From positions 1 to 33,695 of the forward strand of contig JASLKH010000044.1 in assembly GCA_030747675.1 (NCBI GenBank): a stretch of 33,695 nucleotides of DNA, in the 5' to 3' direction. The notes under the pieces are model-generated. The model was not told the DNA's origin. It worked only from the letters and a program-made list of their open reading frames with translations, and searched no databases. The stretch is from Candidatus Thalassarchaeaceae archaeon (lineage in GTDB: Archaea > Thermoplasmatota > Poseidoniia > Poseidoniales > Thalassarchaeaceae). Below, piece by piece: positions 7,642-16,676 of the stretch. Within the stretch, counting starts at the first letter, position 1. The number at the start of each line of letters is the position of its first letter. Position numbers and translations under genes: made by a program.

Positions 7642-9090
7642 ATGACAAGTGATGTTCTTGATTTACGTGGATGGGTCCGTCAAGCGATGGATTTTGTTGC
7701 CGAGAATACAGTAGGGGCATCAAGGCATTGGGAATATACGGATAGCACTGCTTGGTTTTTGACTGAATTTATCATGTGTGTTGCTGCTTTTTCTGGAATC
7801 ATGGGGACACTTCCTGTTTTGCTTTGGATGGAGCGAAAATTGTTAGGCAGATTCATGGATAGACGTGGAGCTAGAACTTCACTTCGAAGTTTGTGGGTCG
7901 GAGAGAATGGGGTTACTGCAGGAGAATGGTGGAACCAATTACCATTTGGGACAGGTGTTCCTATTGGAATGCTCAATAGAACACTAAACAATGTTGCAGG
8001 TAATGATCATGAGTCCGCAGAAGTATCACGTGTCAATAATCGTTCATATCATGGAGTATGGTGGCTTTTACCCGGCTTTTTCCAGAATGTCGCTGATGGC
8101 ATGAAATTCTTGACAAAAGAGCATATGGTACCCGAGAGAGCAGACCGTTCAGTATACGAAATCGCTCCATTCCTAATTATAGCAACAACAGTCATGTGCT
8201 TCGTATTCATCCCGCTAAGCCCCCACTATTATGCAAATAATTCTGAACTCTCAATCTTATTCTTGTTCGCAGTATTCAGTGTTGCCCCCCTTGGTGTATT
8301 CTTTGCTGGTTGGTCTTCAAATAACAAGTACACACTACTAGGCGGAATACGTTCAGCAGCACAATTGACGGCTTACGAAATTCCATTGCTGATTACCGTG
8401 CTCAGTGTAGTTGTACTTTCGGGTTCATTCAATATGATTGAAGTCATTGAATTCCAAGCAGATAGTGGCGTATGGAACTTGTTCCTTCTACCACTGGGGG
8501 CTTTGTTATTCATAGTCACAATGGTTGCAGAAGTTGAGAGAATACCATTCGATATGCCTGAGGCTGAGGCAGAACTTGTTGAAGGGTGGTGGACCGAATA
8601 TGGTGGTTTGCGATGGGGCCTAATGTTTGCAAGTGAATATTTGCGAACATATGCTGCATGTATCCTCTTCGCTCACTTTTTCCTTGGAGGTTGGGAAGCA
8701 CCAATGGAAGACACTATACCATATGTATCAATGATTCCTCACATACTCTGGGTTTTCCTCAAGGCTTGGTTCATTTTCATATTCTTTGTATGGTTTAGAG
8801 CGGCTTTGCATCGTGTACGTACAGATCAAATACTCGAGTTTGGATGGCGATGGCTCCTTCCATTAAGCCTTGTTAATTTGGCCATGGCTGTTGTACTTCG
8901 ACTTTGGGTGTATGATGGTATTGAGGGAGAATGGCCCATTCTTGTACCAATTTTGATTACCACCATAGGATTGACATTATTCATATTGTTGTCAATTGAT
9001 GAAGATCCAGAAGCACTGGAAGCACGTACTCGTCCATACAATGTACAAACACCGTCTGGCCCGGCAGGACCCGGTCAACATAGGGAGTGA
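7642..9090 (+). CDS. nuoH: NADH-quinone oxidoreductase-like subunit H with ~60-residue insertion
   Basis: 482 residues, whereas NuoH is usually about 320-360. It is the membrane subunit that forms the mouth of the quinone tunnel. Recognisable parts are MERKLLGR (63-70), GFFQNVADGMKFLTKE (145-160), WSSNNKYTLLGGIRSAAQ and AEVERIPFDMPEAEAELVEG. In ordinary NuoH the glycine of RRG is about 11 residues before the glutamine of GLLQ; here the distance is about 72 (G76 to Q148), so roughly 61 residues are inserted in the first cytoplasmic loop, where the GPNxVGP motif normally lies. About 30 extra residues precede the first helix. ATG 7642 is chosen because AGGTGA overlaps the nuoD stop just upstream; the frame opens further upstream but lacks such a site. 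Confidence 0.95.
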   Translation: MTSDVLDLRGWVRQAMDFVAENTVGASRHWEYTDSTAWFLTEFIMCVAAFSGIMGTLPVLLWMERKLLGRFMDRRGARTSLRSLWVGENGVTAGEWWNQLPFGTGVPIGMLNRTLNNVAGNDHESAEVSRVNNRSYHGVWWLLPGFFQNVADGMKFLTKEHMVPERADRSVYEIAPFLIIATTVMCFVFIPLSPHYYANNSELSILFLFAVFSVAPLGVFFAGWSSNNKYTLLGGIRSAAQLTAYEIPLLITVLSVVVLSGSFNMIEVIEFQADSGVWNLFLLPLGALLFIVTMVAEVERIPFDMPEAEAELVEGWWTEYGGLRWGLMFASEYLRTYAACILFAHFFLGGWEAPMEDTIPYVSMIPHILWVFLKAWFIFIFFVWFRAALHRVRTDQILEFGWRWLLPLSLVNLAMAVVLRLWVYDGIEGEWPILVPILITTIGLTLFILLSIDEDPEALEARTRPYNVQTPSGPAGPGQHRE

Positions 9091-9095
9091 ATAAG

Positions 9096-10067
9096 ATGCC
9101 ATATCACAAGCACGCGACTCCAAATTTCAGAAACCTAATTGTCCGCCCCTTGTGGATGACTTTGAAAACAGCCCTTCGAACAATCCCATACATTGGCCGA
9201 TTAAAATTCCTTCAGGCGCACAATGGTGGCGATCCATACCATGGCCAAGAAACAAACATGCTCTCTGATGAAGAACGTGCAATGTACACACAGCAAGCAC
9301 ACCCGTGTGTAGACCAAACATACTCAGCAGATCGTGAAACTAGTGATTTGTTCCCATATTTCGAACGACCTGTAACGATCATGTATCCATATGAACGATT
9401 AGAGGAGATGGAACCTTGGTTATTTGTCCCAGGGAATTACAATGGAAGAATAGGTGTCATATGGGAAACTTGTACTGCGTGCAAAGCATGCGTGCGTATT
9501 TGTCCTAATGACTGCCTTCATATGGAAACAGAGACAAGAGTGAACGTCCTTGATCTAGCAGAAGATGGTGATGAAAATCATGGGCATGGAATTGATTTGG
9601 AAGTAGGAGGTTTGGCAGCACGCCGAATTGAAGGTAGTGCCGAAGCTGCAGCAGAATTTAATTTATCAACAGCTCACGAATCTGCACCACAAGAGTTTGA
9701 ATTTGGTGAAATCATTGATCTTTCTGGAGAAATTGTGAGTGTCAAGTGGAATTCATCGGGTTCAACAGAAGAACTTGCTACGAGTGAGGTGCTTGGTGCC
9801 GAGGTCGACATTGTATCAGGTCGCATTGACATGGGCCGCTGTATGTTTTGTGGCCTTTGCATGGAATCTTGCCCATTTAATTCGTTCTTTATGACAAATG
9901 AATATGATGGTATGTCCGGTCTAACACGTTCTGATCTTTGGTACGAAGCAGAACGGACACGAGTTTTACCAATCCAACATGCAGAAGCAGTAGATATTGA
10001 ACTTGCGAAGCGTGCAGAACAAGCAAGGAAGAAAGCGGAACGGGCCGCGGCTAAATCGGAGGCATAA
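9096..10067 (+). CDS. nuoI: Complex I ferredoxin-like subunit I with extended N-terminus and inter-cluster insertion
   Basis: 323 residues against a usual 150-190. It holds two 4Fe-4S clusters (N6a/N6b) that pass electrons to N2. The first motif is CTACKACVRICP with Cys 126, 129, 132 and 136; the second is CMFCGLCMESCP with Cys 249, 252, 255 and 259. The first-to-first spacing of 123 compares with 39 in E. coli NuoI, so about 84 residues are inserted between the clusters. That segment is acidic and Ala/Glu-rich and contains a possible small beta unit (FGEIIDLSGEIVSVKW). About 120 residues precede the first cluster, and the C-terminus is a charged Ala/Lys/Glu helix. ATG 9096 follows GGGAGTGA with good spacing; a GTG at 9087 is the alternative. 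All eight cysteines are intact. Confidence 0.95.
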   Translation: MPYHKHATPNFRNLIVRPLWMTLKTALRTIPYIGRLKFLQAHNGGDPYHGQETNMLSDEERAMYTQQAHPCVDQTYSADRETSDLFPYFERPVTIMYPYERLEEMEPWLFVPGNYNGRIGVIWETCTACKACVRICPNDCLHMETETRVNVLDLAEDGDENHGHGIDLEVGGLAARRIEGSAEAAAEFNLSTAHESAPQEFEFGEIIDLSGEIVSVKWNSSGSTEELATSEVLGAEVDIVSGRIDMGRCMFCGLCMESCPFNSFFMTNEYDGMSGLTRSDLWYEAERTRVLPIQHAEAVDIELAKRAEQARKKAERAAAKSEA

Positions 10068-10069
10068 TC

Positions 10070-10378
10070 ATGGAATTACCTGCGATAATCATGGACCCAA
10101 TTGGTGATATTTTTTCATCCGTTGAAGGAATCTCATTTGGGATACTTGCAATATTTGCAATAGCGGGTGCTTTGGGCACTGTGTATTCCAAACGTGTTGC
10201 ACATTCCATGCTCTCTTTGATTATGTGTTTCTTTGCAGTGGCTGGTGTCTTTTTACTAGCACAAGCAGAAATGCTAGCAGCCATCCAAATATTGGTTTAT
10301 CTTGGTAGTGTTATGCTAGTGTTCGCATTCGGCGTGATGTTGTCACGTCGACAAATCATGGAGGAGGACTTTGAATGA
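10070..10378 (+). CDS. nuoJ: Complex I subunit J, N-terminal half (split NuoJ)
   Basis: 102 residues with three predicted helices, equal to the first half of NuoJ/FpoJ. The family core is VYSKRVAHSMLSLIMCFFAV followed by AEMLAAIQILVYLGSVMLVF, the helix that carries the pi-bulge region in complex I structures. A Shine-Dalgarno GGAGG lies in the end of nuoI. The stop overlaps the start of the second half (ATGA), so the two halves are translationally coupled. A split NuoJ is known in archaeal complexes such as Methanosarcina Fpo, so this is family precedent and not a frameshift. Confidence 0.93.
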   Translation: MELPAIIMDPIGDIFSSVEGISFGILAIFAIAGALGTVYSKRVAHSMLSLIMCFFAVAGVFLLAQAEMLAAIQILVYLGSVMLVFAFGVMLSRRQIMEEDFE

Positions 10379-10647
10379 GATTAATCGGGACCTTCGCACG
10401 TATTGGTATGATTATCTTGCTAGGAACATTGCTTGCAGTAGTCATGGACACTTCAAATTGGGGTAGTGGTAATGATACTGTTTTGACAACAGCAGATTTC
10501 GCTGTCTCAATGTTGGTAGACTGGGCCTTTGCTCTGGTTGCATTAGGTGCATTGTTGGCAATGGCAATGGCAGGTGCAGCCTATCTAGTCCGTGACGAGC
10601 GTGAAGTCAACCTCATGTGGGAACTCACAGGAGGTGAAGAGGAATGA
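10375..10647 (+). CDS. Complex I subunit J, C-terminal half (split NuoJ)
   Basis: 90 residues with two predicted helices (about 8-24 and 43-70) and a charged end (RDEREVNLMWELTGGEEE). Sequence similarity to NuoJ is weak by eye, so the call rests mainly on position between the NuoJ N-terminal half and NuoK and on two-helix topology. The start overlaps the previous stop (ATGA) behind GGAGGAGG, and its stop overlaps the nuoK start (ATGA) behind AGGAGGTGA. This dense coupling suggests stoichiometric synthesis. Confidence 0.8.
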   Translation: MRLIGTFARIGMIILLGTLLAVVMDTSNWGSGNDTVLTTADFAVSMLVDWAFALVALGALLAMAMAGAAYLVRDEREVNLMWELTGGEEE

Positions 10648-10946
10648 TTGATCCAACTTGGATTGCAGGATTAGGCGCATTCTTATTTTGTATAGGACTT
10701 GCAGGTACATTCACTCGTAAGAATGCAATTATTGTTCTCATGTGTGTTGAGATTATGCTCAATGCAGCCAATTTGAATTTCGTTGCCGCCGCAAGCCATC
10801 ATGGAGACATGAATGGTTGGATTTACACAGCAATTGCAATTGCAATTGCTGCTGCTGAAGTTGCAGTTGGTTTAGCTATATTCTTGGCATTGTATAGTCA
10901 ACGTGAAACAATATCGTTGGATGAGGTAACTTTACTCAAGAATTGA
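10644..10946 (+). CDS. nuoK: NADH-quinone oxidoreductase-like subunit K
   Basis: 100 residues, the usual NuoK length, with three helices. The diagnostic segment MCVEIMLNAANLNFVA contains the buried glutamate (Glu36-equivalent of E. coli) used in proton transfer, and a second acidic residue appears in AAAEVAVGLAIFLALY (Glu72-equivalent). It overlaps the preceding gene by four bases. The third helix is encoded over a short GCAATT triplet repeat (about 10834-10851), which only reflects Ala-Ile alternation. Confidence 0.96.
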   Translation: MIDPTWIAGLGAFLFCIGLAGTFTRKNAIIVLMCVEIMLNAANLNFVAAASHHGDMNGWIYTAIAIAIAAAEVAVGLAIFLALYSQRETISLDEVTLLKN

Positions 10947-10958
10947 GGAGGTGAGATT

Positions 10959-13238
10959 ATGGGACAACATGCTAAATCAGAATGGAACCTACTACTCCCC
11001 GTCCTTGCGATGGTAACTTTCCCTTTTATCCGATATGGAATCGGCTATGATGCAACCGAGAGTGCATTTCTAATCGCGGCAGTCCCGCTCATTGTATTCC
11101 CTGCAATTTTGATATTAGGTCAAATTTACAAGGGCACCGACATGTGGAAAAACCAACTCAAAGAAGGCGGAATTATTGCTCTTGCCACACTCGCAATTAC
11201 ACTTTCATTGACCATTTGGCTACTAATTGAATTCCTTTACAATCATGCCGACTTTGGCGCACAAGGGACAGTTTTCGATTGGATTAGCTTTGACATCTTA
11301 AGTCATGAAAATAGCATTGAAGGAAATGGTTTTACTATTGGATTTGGAATTTACATTGACGCAGTATCCCTTACAGTGTTATTTGTTGCAGCATTCTTGT
11401 GCTTCCTTATATGTTGGTTCGCAATTGGTTATATGACAACTGATCCAATCAACGAAGATAGAAACCATCGCTTCTTTGCAGAGTTCATTCTGTTCTCATG
11501 TGGTATGTTTGGAATGTTATTAGCAGATAATTTCCTCTGGCTTTTCATATTCTGGGAAATCATGGGCCTTTGTTCATACCTATTGATTGGATTTTATTGG
11601 GAAAAACCTAGTGCAGCAGCAGCTGCCAAGAAGGCTTTCCTAACCACACGAGTAGGTGATGTATTCCTTATGGTTGGATTATTCATGATGTATGATTTGT
11701 ATCATAGCCTTGAATTTTCAGTTATTTTTGGTGATCCTACCCTTGGAGGAACAATTACTGGTGATCAATTGCAATGGCCTTTGTTCCTGATGTTCATTGG
11801 ATGTGTAGGTAAATCAGCACAATTCCCTCTGCATGTGTGGCTTCCTGATGCTATGGAAGGACCCACTCCTGTATCAGCCCTTATTCATGCGGCTACAATG
11901 GTAAATGCAGGCCTCTATCTAGTTGCTCGAATGTTCCCTATATTCTCCGAGGCATCATTCCAAGGGGATCTTTCAGATCTTGCAATGTTGATAGCGTGGA
12001 TTGGAGGAATTACTGCTTGCATGGCAGCATTCATCGCATTTGTTGCAAATGATATCAAACGTGTTCTTGCATATTCTACCATGAGTCAACTTGCATACAT
12101 TTTCACAGGCCTTGGCTCAGCATTGTGGTTTGCAAATGAAGGGCATAGTGAATTAGCAGCAGTTGCTTTCGGAGCGGCATTATTCCATCTTTTCAATCAT
12201 GCCATGGCCAAAGGAATGTTATTCATGGCATCAGGTTCGGTAATTCATGAAATGCACCATGCTCATGATCATGTACATGTGTACGATGATGATGAACATG
12301 ACCATGATTTCGATCCACAAGACATGCGTAATATGGGTGGACTTGCTAGCAAATTACCAGTTACAAGTACGGCGATGATGCTTGGTTCGATGTCGATTAT
12401 AGGGATTCCACTCATTGGTGGTTTTTGGTCAAAGGAAGGTATTGTGGGCCAGGCATGGAATGTTTACCTCAATGGGGGAACACTGATTTTATTCCCCGCA
12501 CTTCTTGTTTTAGCAACTGCAGGTATGACAGGATTCTACATGTCAAGAATGTGGTTCATGACATTTGCAGGGAAACCCAAATCTGAGGCTGCAGAACATG
12601 TTCATGAACACACTCCATGGATTAAGACCCCATTGGTTACTTTATCTATCGTAACTGCATTCAGCGGCTTCTTGTTAGCATTATTTAGCTTCCAACATTT
12701 CCTTGGGGAATCTGATGGCCATCTTGGATTACATGGTGATCTTTTACATGGCATCACGTATACTCTAGAGCACGCATTCCTGCCCAAAGAGGATACGTTG
12801 CGTATTGTTGGTTGGACTGCGATTGTAATTTCAAGCCTATTGGGTCCATTCATCGCGGCGCGTTTGCACGGCGGTATCCTTGCGGAAGGAGAGGAAGCAA
12901 TACCGATTGTGTCCTGGTTAGTAAAAATCTCAGGAAAAGCAGGGCATACCGATGTATCTGCACTAGCTGACGGTGGTTTTGCTAAGGCATTGCACAACCG
13001 CCTGTATATTGATGACGCATATGAATGGTTGATCGCTAAAACCATTTTACCCCTATCAGCAATTTCTGCATGGTTTGATCGCCGTGGAGTTGATGGAGTC
13101 ATTAAGGGAATTGAATCAGGCAGTCAAGCCGCAAGTACCTGGATTCGTCAATTAACCACAGGTCGCGCTAGTGATTACATTCTCATGACTGCATTAGGGA
13201 TGCTTGCGTTAGTTGGAATACTTTGGGGGGTTGCTTGA
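10959..13238 (+). CDS. nuoL: NADH-quinone oxidoreductase-like subunit L with His-rich loop
   Basis: 759 residues, longer than the typical 610-670. It is the distal antiporter-like proton pump subunit with the lateral helix. Conserved elements are FLWLFIFWEIMGLCSYLLIG (channel glutamate in TM5), GKSAQFPLHVWLPDAMEGPT (channel lysine) and HAMAKGMLFMASGSVIHEMH. The last motif runs into an expanded loop: residues 430-449 hold eight histidines and several aspartates before the usual QDMRNMGG. A strong GAGGAGGTGA precedes the ATG. The C-terminus includes the long horizontal helix region and a final membrane helix. The stop overlaps the nuoM start (TGATG). Confidence 0.96.
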   Translation: MGQHAKSEWNLLLPVLAMVTFPFIRYGIGYDATESAFLIAAVPLIVFPAILILGQIYKGTDMWKNQLKEGGIIALATLAITLSLTIWLLIEFLYNHADFGAQGTVFDWISFDILSHENSIEGNGFTIGFGIYIDAVSLTVLFVAAFLCFLICWFAIGYMTTDPINEDRNHRFFAEFILFSCGMFGMLLADNFLWLFIFWEIMGLCSYLLIGFYWEKPSAAAAAKKAFLTTRVGDVFLMVGLFMMYDLYHSLEFSVIFGDPTLGGTITGDQLQWPLFLMFIGCVGKSAQFPLHVWLPDAMEGPTPVSALIHAATMVNAGLYLVARMFPIFSEASFQGDLSDLAMLIAWIGGITACMAAFIAFVANDIKRVLAYSTMSQLAYIFTGLGSALWFANEGHSELAAVAFGAALFHLFNHAMAKGMLFMASGSVIHEMHHAHDHVHVYDDDEHDHDFDPQDMRNMGGLASKLPVTSTAMMLGSMSIIGIPLIGGFWSKEGIVGQAWNVYLNGGTLILFPALLVLATAGMTGFYMSRMWFMTFAGKPKSEAAEHVHEHTPWIKTPLVTLSIVTAFSGFLLALFSFQHFLGESDGHLGLHGDLLHGITYTLEHAFLPKEDTLRIVGWTAIVISSLLGPFIAARLHGGILAEGEEAIPIVSWLVKISGKAGHTDVSALADGGFAKALHNRLYIDDAYEWLIAKTILPLSAISAWFDRRGVDGVIKGIESGSQAASTWIRQLTTGRASDYILMTALGMLALVGILWGVA

Positions 13239-14851
13239 TGGATGCGATAACTTTGCTTGGAAATCCGCTCACAGTTCTAACACTACTTCCAATTTTAACC
13301 GCGTTAGTATTAATGCTATTACATTGGGTTTCTGATACTGCTCGCCAAGAAAAATTAGCCGCTCCAATTCGATATGTGAATATGGGCATGGCTCTACTGA
13401 TGTTTGTTCTAGCGAGTTTAATAGCGCTAGAATGGGCCGATATGGGGTGGGGTGAATATCTCTATCAAAATTGTGAAACTGGTGAATTAAGAGACGGCTC
13501 TTGCTCATTAGTAGGCAGTATCGGGGTGTCTTGGCATGTTGGTATTGATGCACTTTCTTTCCCAATGGTGTGGCTTACAACATTGCTTATACCAATTACA
13601 ATGCTAGTTGAGTGGAATGCCAAAGAAGGTGCATATTTCCACAGTTTAATTCTGATGATGGAAGGAGCCCTGATTGGTGTTTTCGTTAGTTTAGATTTAT
13701 TTGTATTCTACGCATTTTGGGAATTAACTTTGATACCGATGTTCTTCTTAATCCTGATTTGGGGTGGTACAGATCGTCGATATGCTGCTCAGAAGTTCTT
13801 CATCTATACATTCACAGCCAGTGTATTCATGCTTGCTGGAATTTTGATTATGTACTACAATAACGATGCTAGTTGGGCTGGGAATCTTACGGGGAAGTCG
13901 TTTGATTTCGTTTTAATGCAAAGTCAAACTGAATTTATTTCAAGTAGTGGATTACGAAGTGTAGTATTTCTCTTACTATTGATTGGATTTGCAACTAAAC
14001 TGCCAAGCGTCCCAGTTCATACTTGGCTCCCTGATGCTCACGTACAAGCACCAACAGCAGGATCAATGTTGTTAGCTGGTGTGATGTTGAAGATGGGTGC
14101 GTATGGCTTCCTTCGACTAGGTGTTTCTTTGTTCCCTGATCAACTGATTGAATTCCAAACCTTGCTGATTGTTTTGGGAATGGTGAGTCTAGTCTATGGA
14201 GCAGTTGTATGTTTAGGACAAACTAATTTGAAACGCATGGTAGCATATTCATCAGTAAGCCATATGGGATTAATTTTCCTTGGTATTGCAACTATGCAAC
14301 CATTGGGTATTGCAGGAGCAATTTTCATGATGTTTGCCCATGGAATAATCAGTCCACTTTTGTTTGCTGTTTGTGGTGCTTTCAAACATCATTACCACAC
14401 GCTTGAGATTGGCTCAATGCGTGGTTTAGCACACCATAGTCCTTGGATGAGTGCACATATGATGGTCGGATGGATGGGTAGTTTAGGATTACCATTGATG
14501 GCTGGATTCGTTGCTGAAGTTGCCGTATTAATTGCTTTCTACATGGCCTTCGGTTGGTTGGTATTACTCCCAGCAATCACGTTAATAATCACCGCAACTT
14601 ACTATTTGTGGAGTATGCAGCGCACCATTTTCGAAGGTAGTGGTGAAGCAATTCTACCAGACACTATGCATGGAGATGAACCAAGTGATATCACTTGGCA
14701 TGAGAATGCAGGTATGCTAATTCTAGGTGTTCTTACTGTGATATTTGGAATCCTACCATTCTTCTTCTTTGATATGATGTCAGACTGGTCGACTCTTTTA
14801 GTCGAAAACGAATTGATATCTGCATTGAATGATGCGGGGGTGAAGCCTTGA
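13238..14851 (+). CDS. nuoM: NADH-quinone oxidoreductase-like subunit M
   Basis: 537 residues with about 14 helices, an antiporter-like proton pump subunit. The channel residues are visible: glutamate in FYAFWELTLIPMFFLI and lysine in FATKLPSVPVHTWLPDAHVQ, then APTAGSMLLAGVMLKMGAYG and LKRMVAYSSVSHMGLI, all NuoM hallmarks. ATG 13238 overlaps the nuoL stop and follows a G6 run; an in-frame codon at 13223 would only add five residues. The frame is intact. Confidence 0.96.
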   Translation: MDAITLLGNPLTVLTLLPILTALVLMLLHWVSDTARQEKLAAPIRYVNMGMALLMFVLASLIALEWADMGWGEYLYQNCETGELRDGSCSLVGSIGVSWHVGIDALSFPMVWLTTLLIPITMLVEWNAKEGAYFHSLILMMEGALIGVFVSLDLFVFYAFWELTLIPMFFLILIWGGTDRRYAAQKFFIYTFTASVFMLAGILIMYYNNDASWAGNLTGKSFDFVLMQSQTEFISSSGLRSVVFLLLLIGFATKLPSVPVHTWLPDAHVQAPTAGSMLLAGVMLKMGAYGFLRLGVSLFPDQLIEFQTLLIVLGMVSLVYGAVVCLGQTNLKRMVAYSSVSHMGLIFLGIATMQPLGIAGAIFMMFAHGIISPLLFAVCGAFKHHYHTLEIGSMRGLAHHSPWMSAHMMVGWMGSLGLPLMAGFVAEVAVLIAFYMAFGWLVLLPAITLIITATYYLWSMQRTIFEGSGEAILPDTMHGDEPSDITWHENAGMLILGVLTVIFGILPFFFFDMMSDWSTLLVENELISALNDAGVKP

Positions 14852-16611
14852 ATCTAGGAACTTTGTTCAGCGGTTCAGATATGGCAAGTGCTTTGATGCC
14901 TGAATGGATATTAATACTTGGAATAGTTGCAATGATTCTTATTCCAAATTTAGGTAATGGTACCTTCCGATTACCGATTCCGGGGACAAGTATTCGGGTC
15001 CCCTATTTCCTTGGCGGAAAGCGTTACGCCTTCACCAACGATCCTCGATTGCCTGCAGGTATTGCAGGTTTCACTCTTATTGCTGCCTTTGTAACAGCAT
15101 TCATGAGTCAAATGATTGATTCTGATGTGGGAATGGGCTATGCTTGTTTGGCGGCAAACGGTGTTGTGGATTCAACCTCAAGTTGTGCAGATGCAGAACA
15201 CCTTTTACGAATTGATGCATTTAGTCGCACATTCGAGATGATATTCTATGGTGCATTAATCATTGCACTTTTCGCGAATTGGGATCGATTGCAAGCAACT
15301 GCACCGAATCGAATCGCATTAAAGAAACAAGAAGATGATGCTGTAGAAAGTCTTAGACTTACCCGTTTGCTAAATAATAGGAGGCAAGTTGACTTTTATC
15401 TCCTTGTGCTCATGGTCGCATTTGGAATGTCGGTTGTTGCATTATCTGCGAACTTATTCGTTCTATTTATCGGATTAGAAATAGCTAGCCTTGGTTCATA
15501 TGTTCTTATCTCTTTCCTAAAGGAAACAAAAACAGGACCCGAGGCTGGGTTGAAATATTTCATTGTAGGGAGCGTGTCAAGTGCAATAGGATTGTACGGA
15601 ATGTCTTTACTATACATTTGGAATGGTAACCTTTCAATGACAGGTACAACCGGGTTAGCAGCAGGTTGGCTTTCAGACGGTTCAAACGGTCTTGCAGTTT
15701 TGGGACTAACATTCATGTTGGTTGCTTTTGGCTTCAAGGTGAGTGCTGTACCATTCCATTTTGCCACACCAGATGCCTATGAGGGCTCAAGTGCACCAAT
15801 TGCAGGTGTATTGTCTACTGCTAGTAAGGCAATGGGTTTTGCTGCATTGATGCGTGTACTAATTGGCATAACACTTGGAGATGGTGAGAGTGATTGGTAT
15901 GTCTTGATTGGCCTCATTGCAGCAATCACCATGACTTGGGGCAACATTGCGGCTCTTGGAAGTCGTAGTCCAAAGCGAATGTTGGCTTATTCAAGTGTAG
16001 CCCATGCTGGATACATATTAGCAGGTATTGCAGCTATAGGTGCTATTGGTCCGGGTTCTGCTAGTGAATTAATTGCTACAGCAATTATATTCCATCTTGC
16101 AGTTCTAGTCACTTTCAAGTTAGGGGCATTTTTAGTAATTGGTTTACTTGAATGTGAAGGTCGTGGAAATAATCTTGAAGATTTCTATGGCTTAGCAAAG
16201 CGTGATCCACTGATTGCAGTATCAATGTTCATCTTCATGCTAGCACTCGCTGGAGTGCCACCATTAGCAGGATTCCTCTCAAAATTGATGATGGTAAATG
16301 GAATTATTTCTAGTACAATTGGTGATGTTGGTGGTTCTGGATTGTTTGATACTCTTGGAAACCTTTCATGGGTTTTCTGGCTTGCTATACTGATTTTCAT
16401 GAATAGTGCGATGTCTGTGTTTTACTATCTACGAATTGTCGTCGTCATGTTCTTCGAAGAAACGGACCGCCCAGTCAGGTTATCTCGTGCACCAATGCTT
16501 CGAATTGCAATTATGCTGTGCACAATGGGCACAGTTGTCTTTGGTTTTGGTATACTCGCAGATGCGCTTGCTGAAGCAGCAGCTGAAGCCGCCTCTACAT
16601 TATTCCCTTAG
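14848..16611 (+). CDS. nuoN: NADH-quinone oxidoreductase-like subunit N
   Basis: 587 residues, longer than the usual 450-500. It is the third antiporter-like subunit and last gene of the operon. The body shows GLEIASLGSYVLISFLKE, FGFKVSAVPFHFATPDAYEG and PKRMLAYSSVAHAGYILAG. The extra length lies N-terminally, where a loop (about residues 45-80) and a Cys-containing segment (about 105-125) separate the first helices from the core. The start is probably TTG 14848, because GGGGGTGA lies 4-5 nt upstream and the codon overlaps the nuoM stop; ATG 14881 is the alternative. About 65 nt without a gene follow. Confidence 0.94.
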   Translation: MNLGTLFSGSDMASALMPEWILILGIVAMILIPNLGNGTFRLPIPGTSIRVPYFLGGKRYAFTNDPRLPAGIAGFTLIAAFVTAFMSQMIDSDVGMGYACLAANGVVDSTSSCADAEHLLRIDAFSRTFEMIFYGALIIALFANWDRLQATAPNRIALKKQEDDAVESLRLTRLLNNRRQVDFYLLVLMVAFGMSVVALSANLFVLFIGLEIASLGSYVLISFLKETKTGPEAGLKYFIVGSVSSAIGLYGMSLLYIWNGNLSMTGTTGLAAGWLSDGSNGLAVLGLTFMLVAFGFKVSAVPFHFATPDAYEGSSAPIAGVLSTASKAMGFAALMRVLIGITLGDGESDWYVLIGLIAAITMTWGNIAALGSRSPKRMLAYSSVAHAGYILAGIAAIGAIGPGSASELIATAIIFHLAVLVTFKLGAFLVIGLLECEGRGNNLEDFYGLAKRDPLIAVSMFIFMLALAGVPPLAGFLSKLMMVNGIISSTIGDVGGSGLFDTLGNLSWVFWLAILIFMNSAMSVFYYLRIVVVMFFEETDRPVRLSRAPMLRIAIMLCTMGTVVFGFGILADALAEAAAEAASTLFP

Positions 16612-16640
16612 TGTTGGACTAGTGTTTAGTTTCCTCCCTG

Positions 16641-16676
16641 TTTATGTAGGGCTGGTGAGTCGGCGGTCTGAACACC
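16641..16676 (+). promoter_or_regulatory. Putative promoter for aIF1A/rio1
   Basis: TTTATGTA at 16641-16648 resembles an archaeal TATA box and lies about 30 nt before the ATG at 16677, so the transcript would have a very short leader. No convincing Shine-Dalgarno sits immediately before the start. The call is based on spacing and A/T content only. Confidence 0.35.

Noticed and set aside
10070-10647. Frameshifted nuoJ
   Set aside because: Both halves have their own Shine-Dalgarno and overlap by ATGA, and split NuoJ/FpoJ is known in archaea.
12602-13102. 166-codon minus-strand frame inside nuoL
   Set aside because: It is antisense to a conserved subunit, has no recognisable domain, and no ribosome site.
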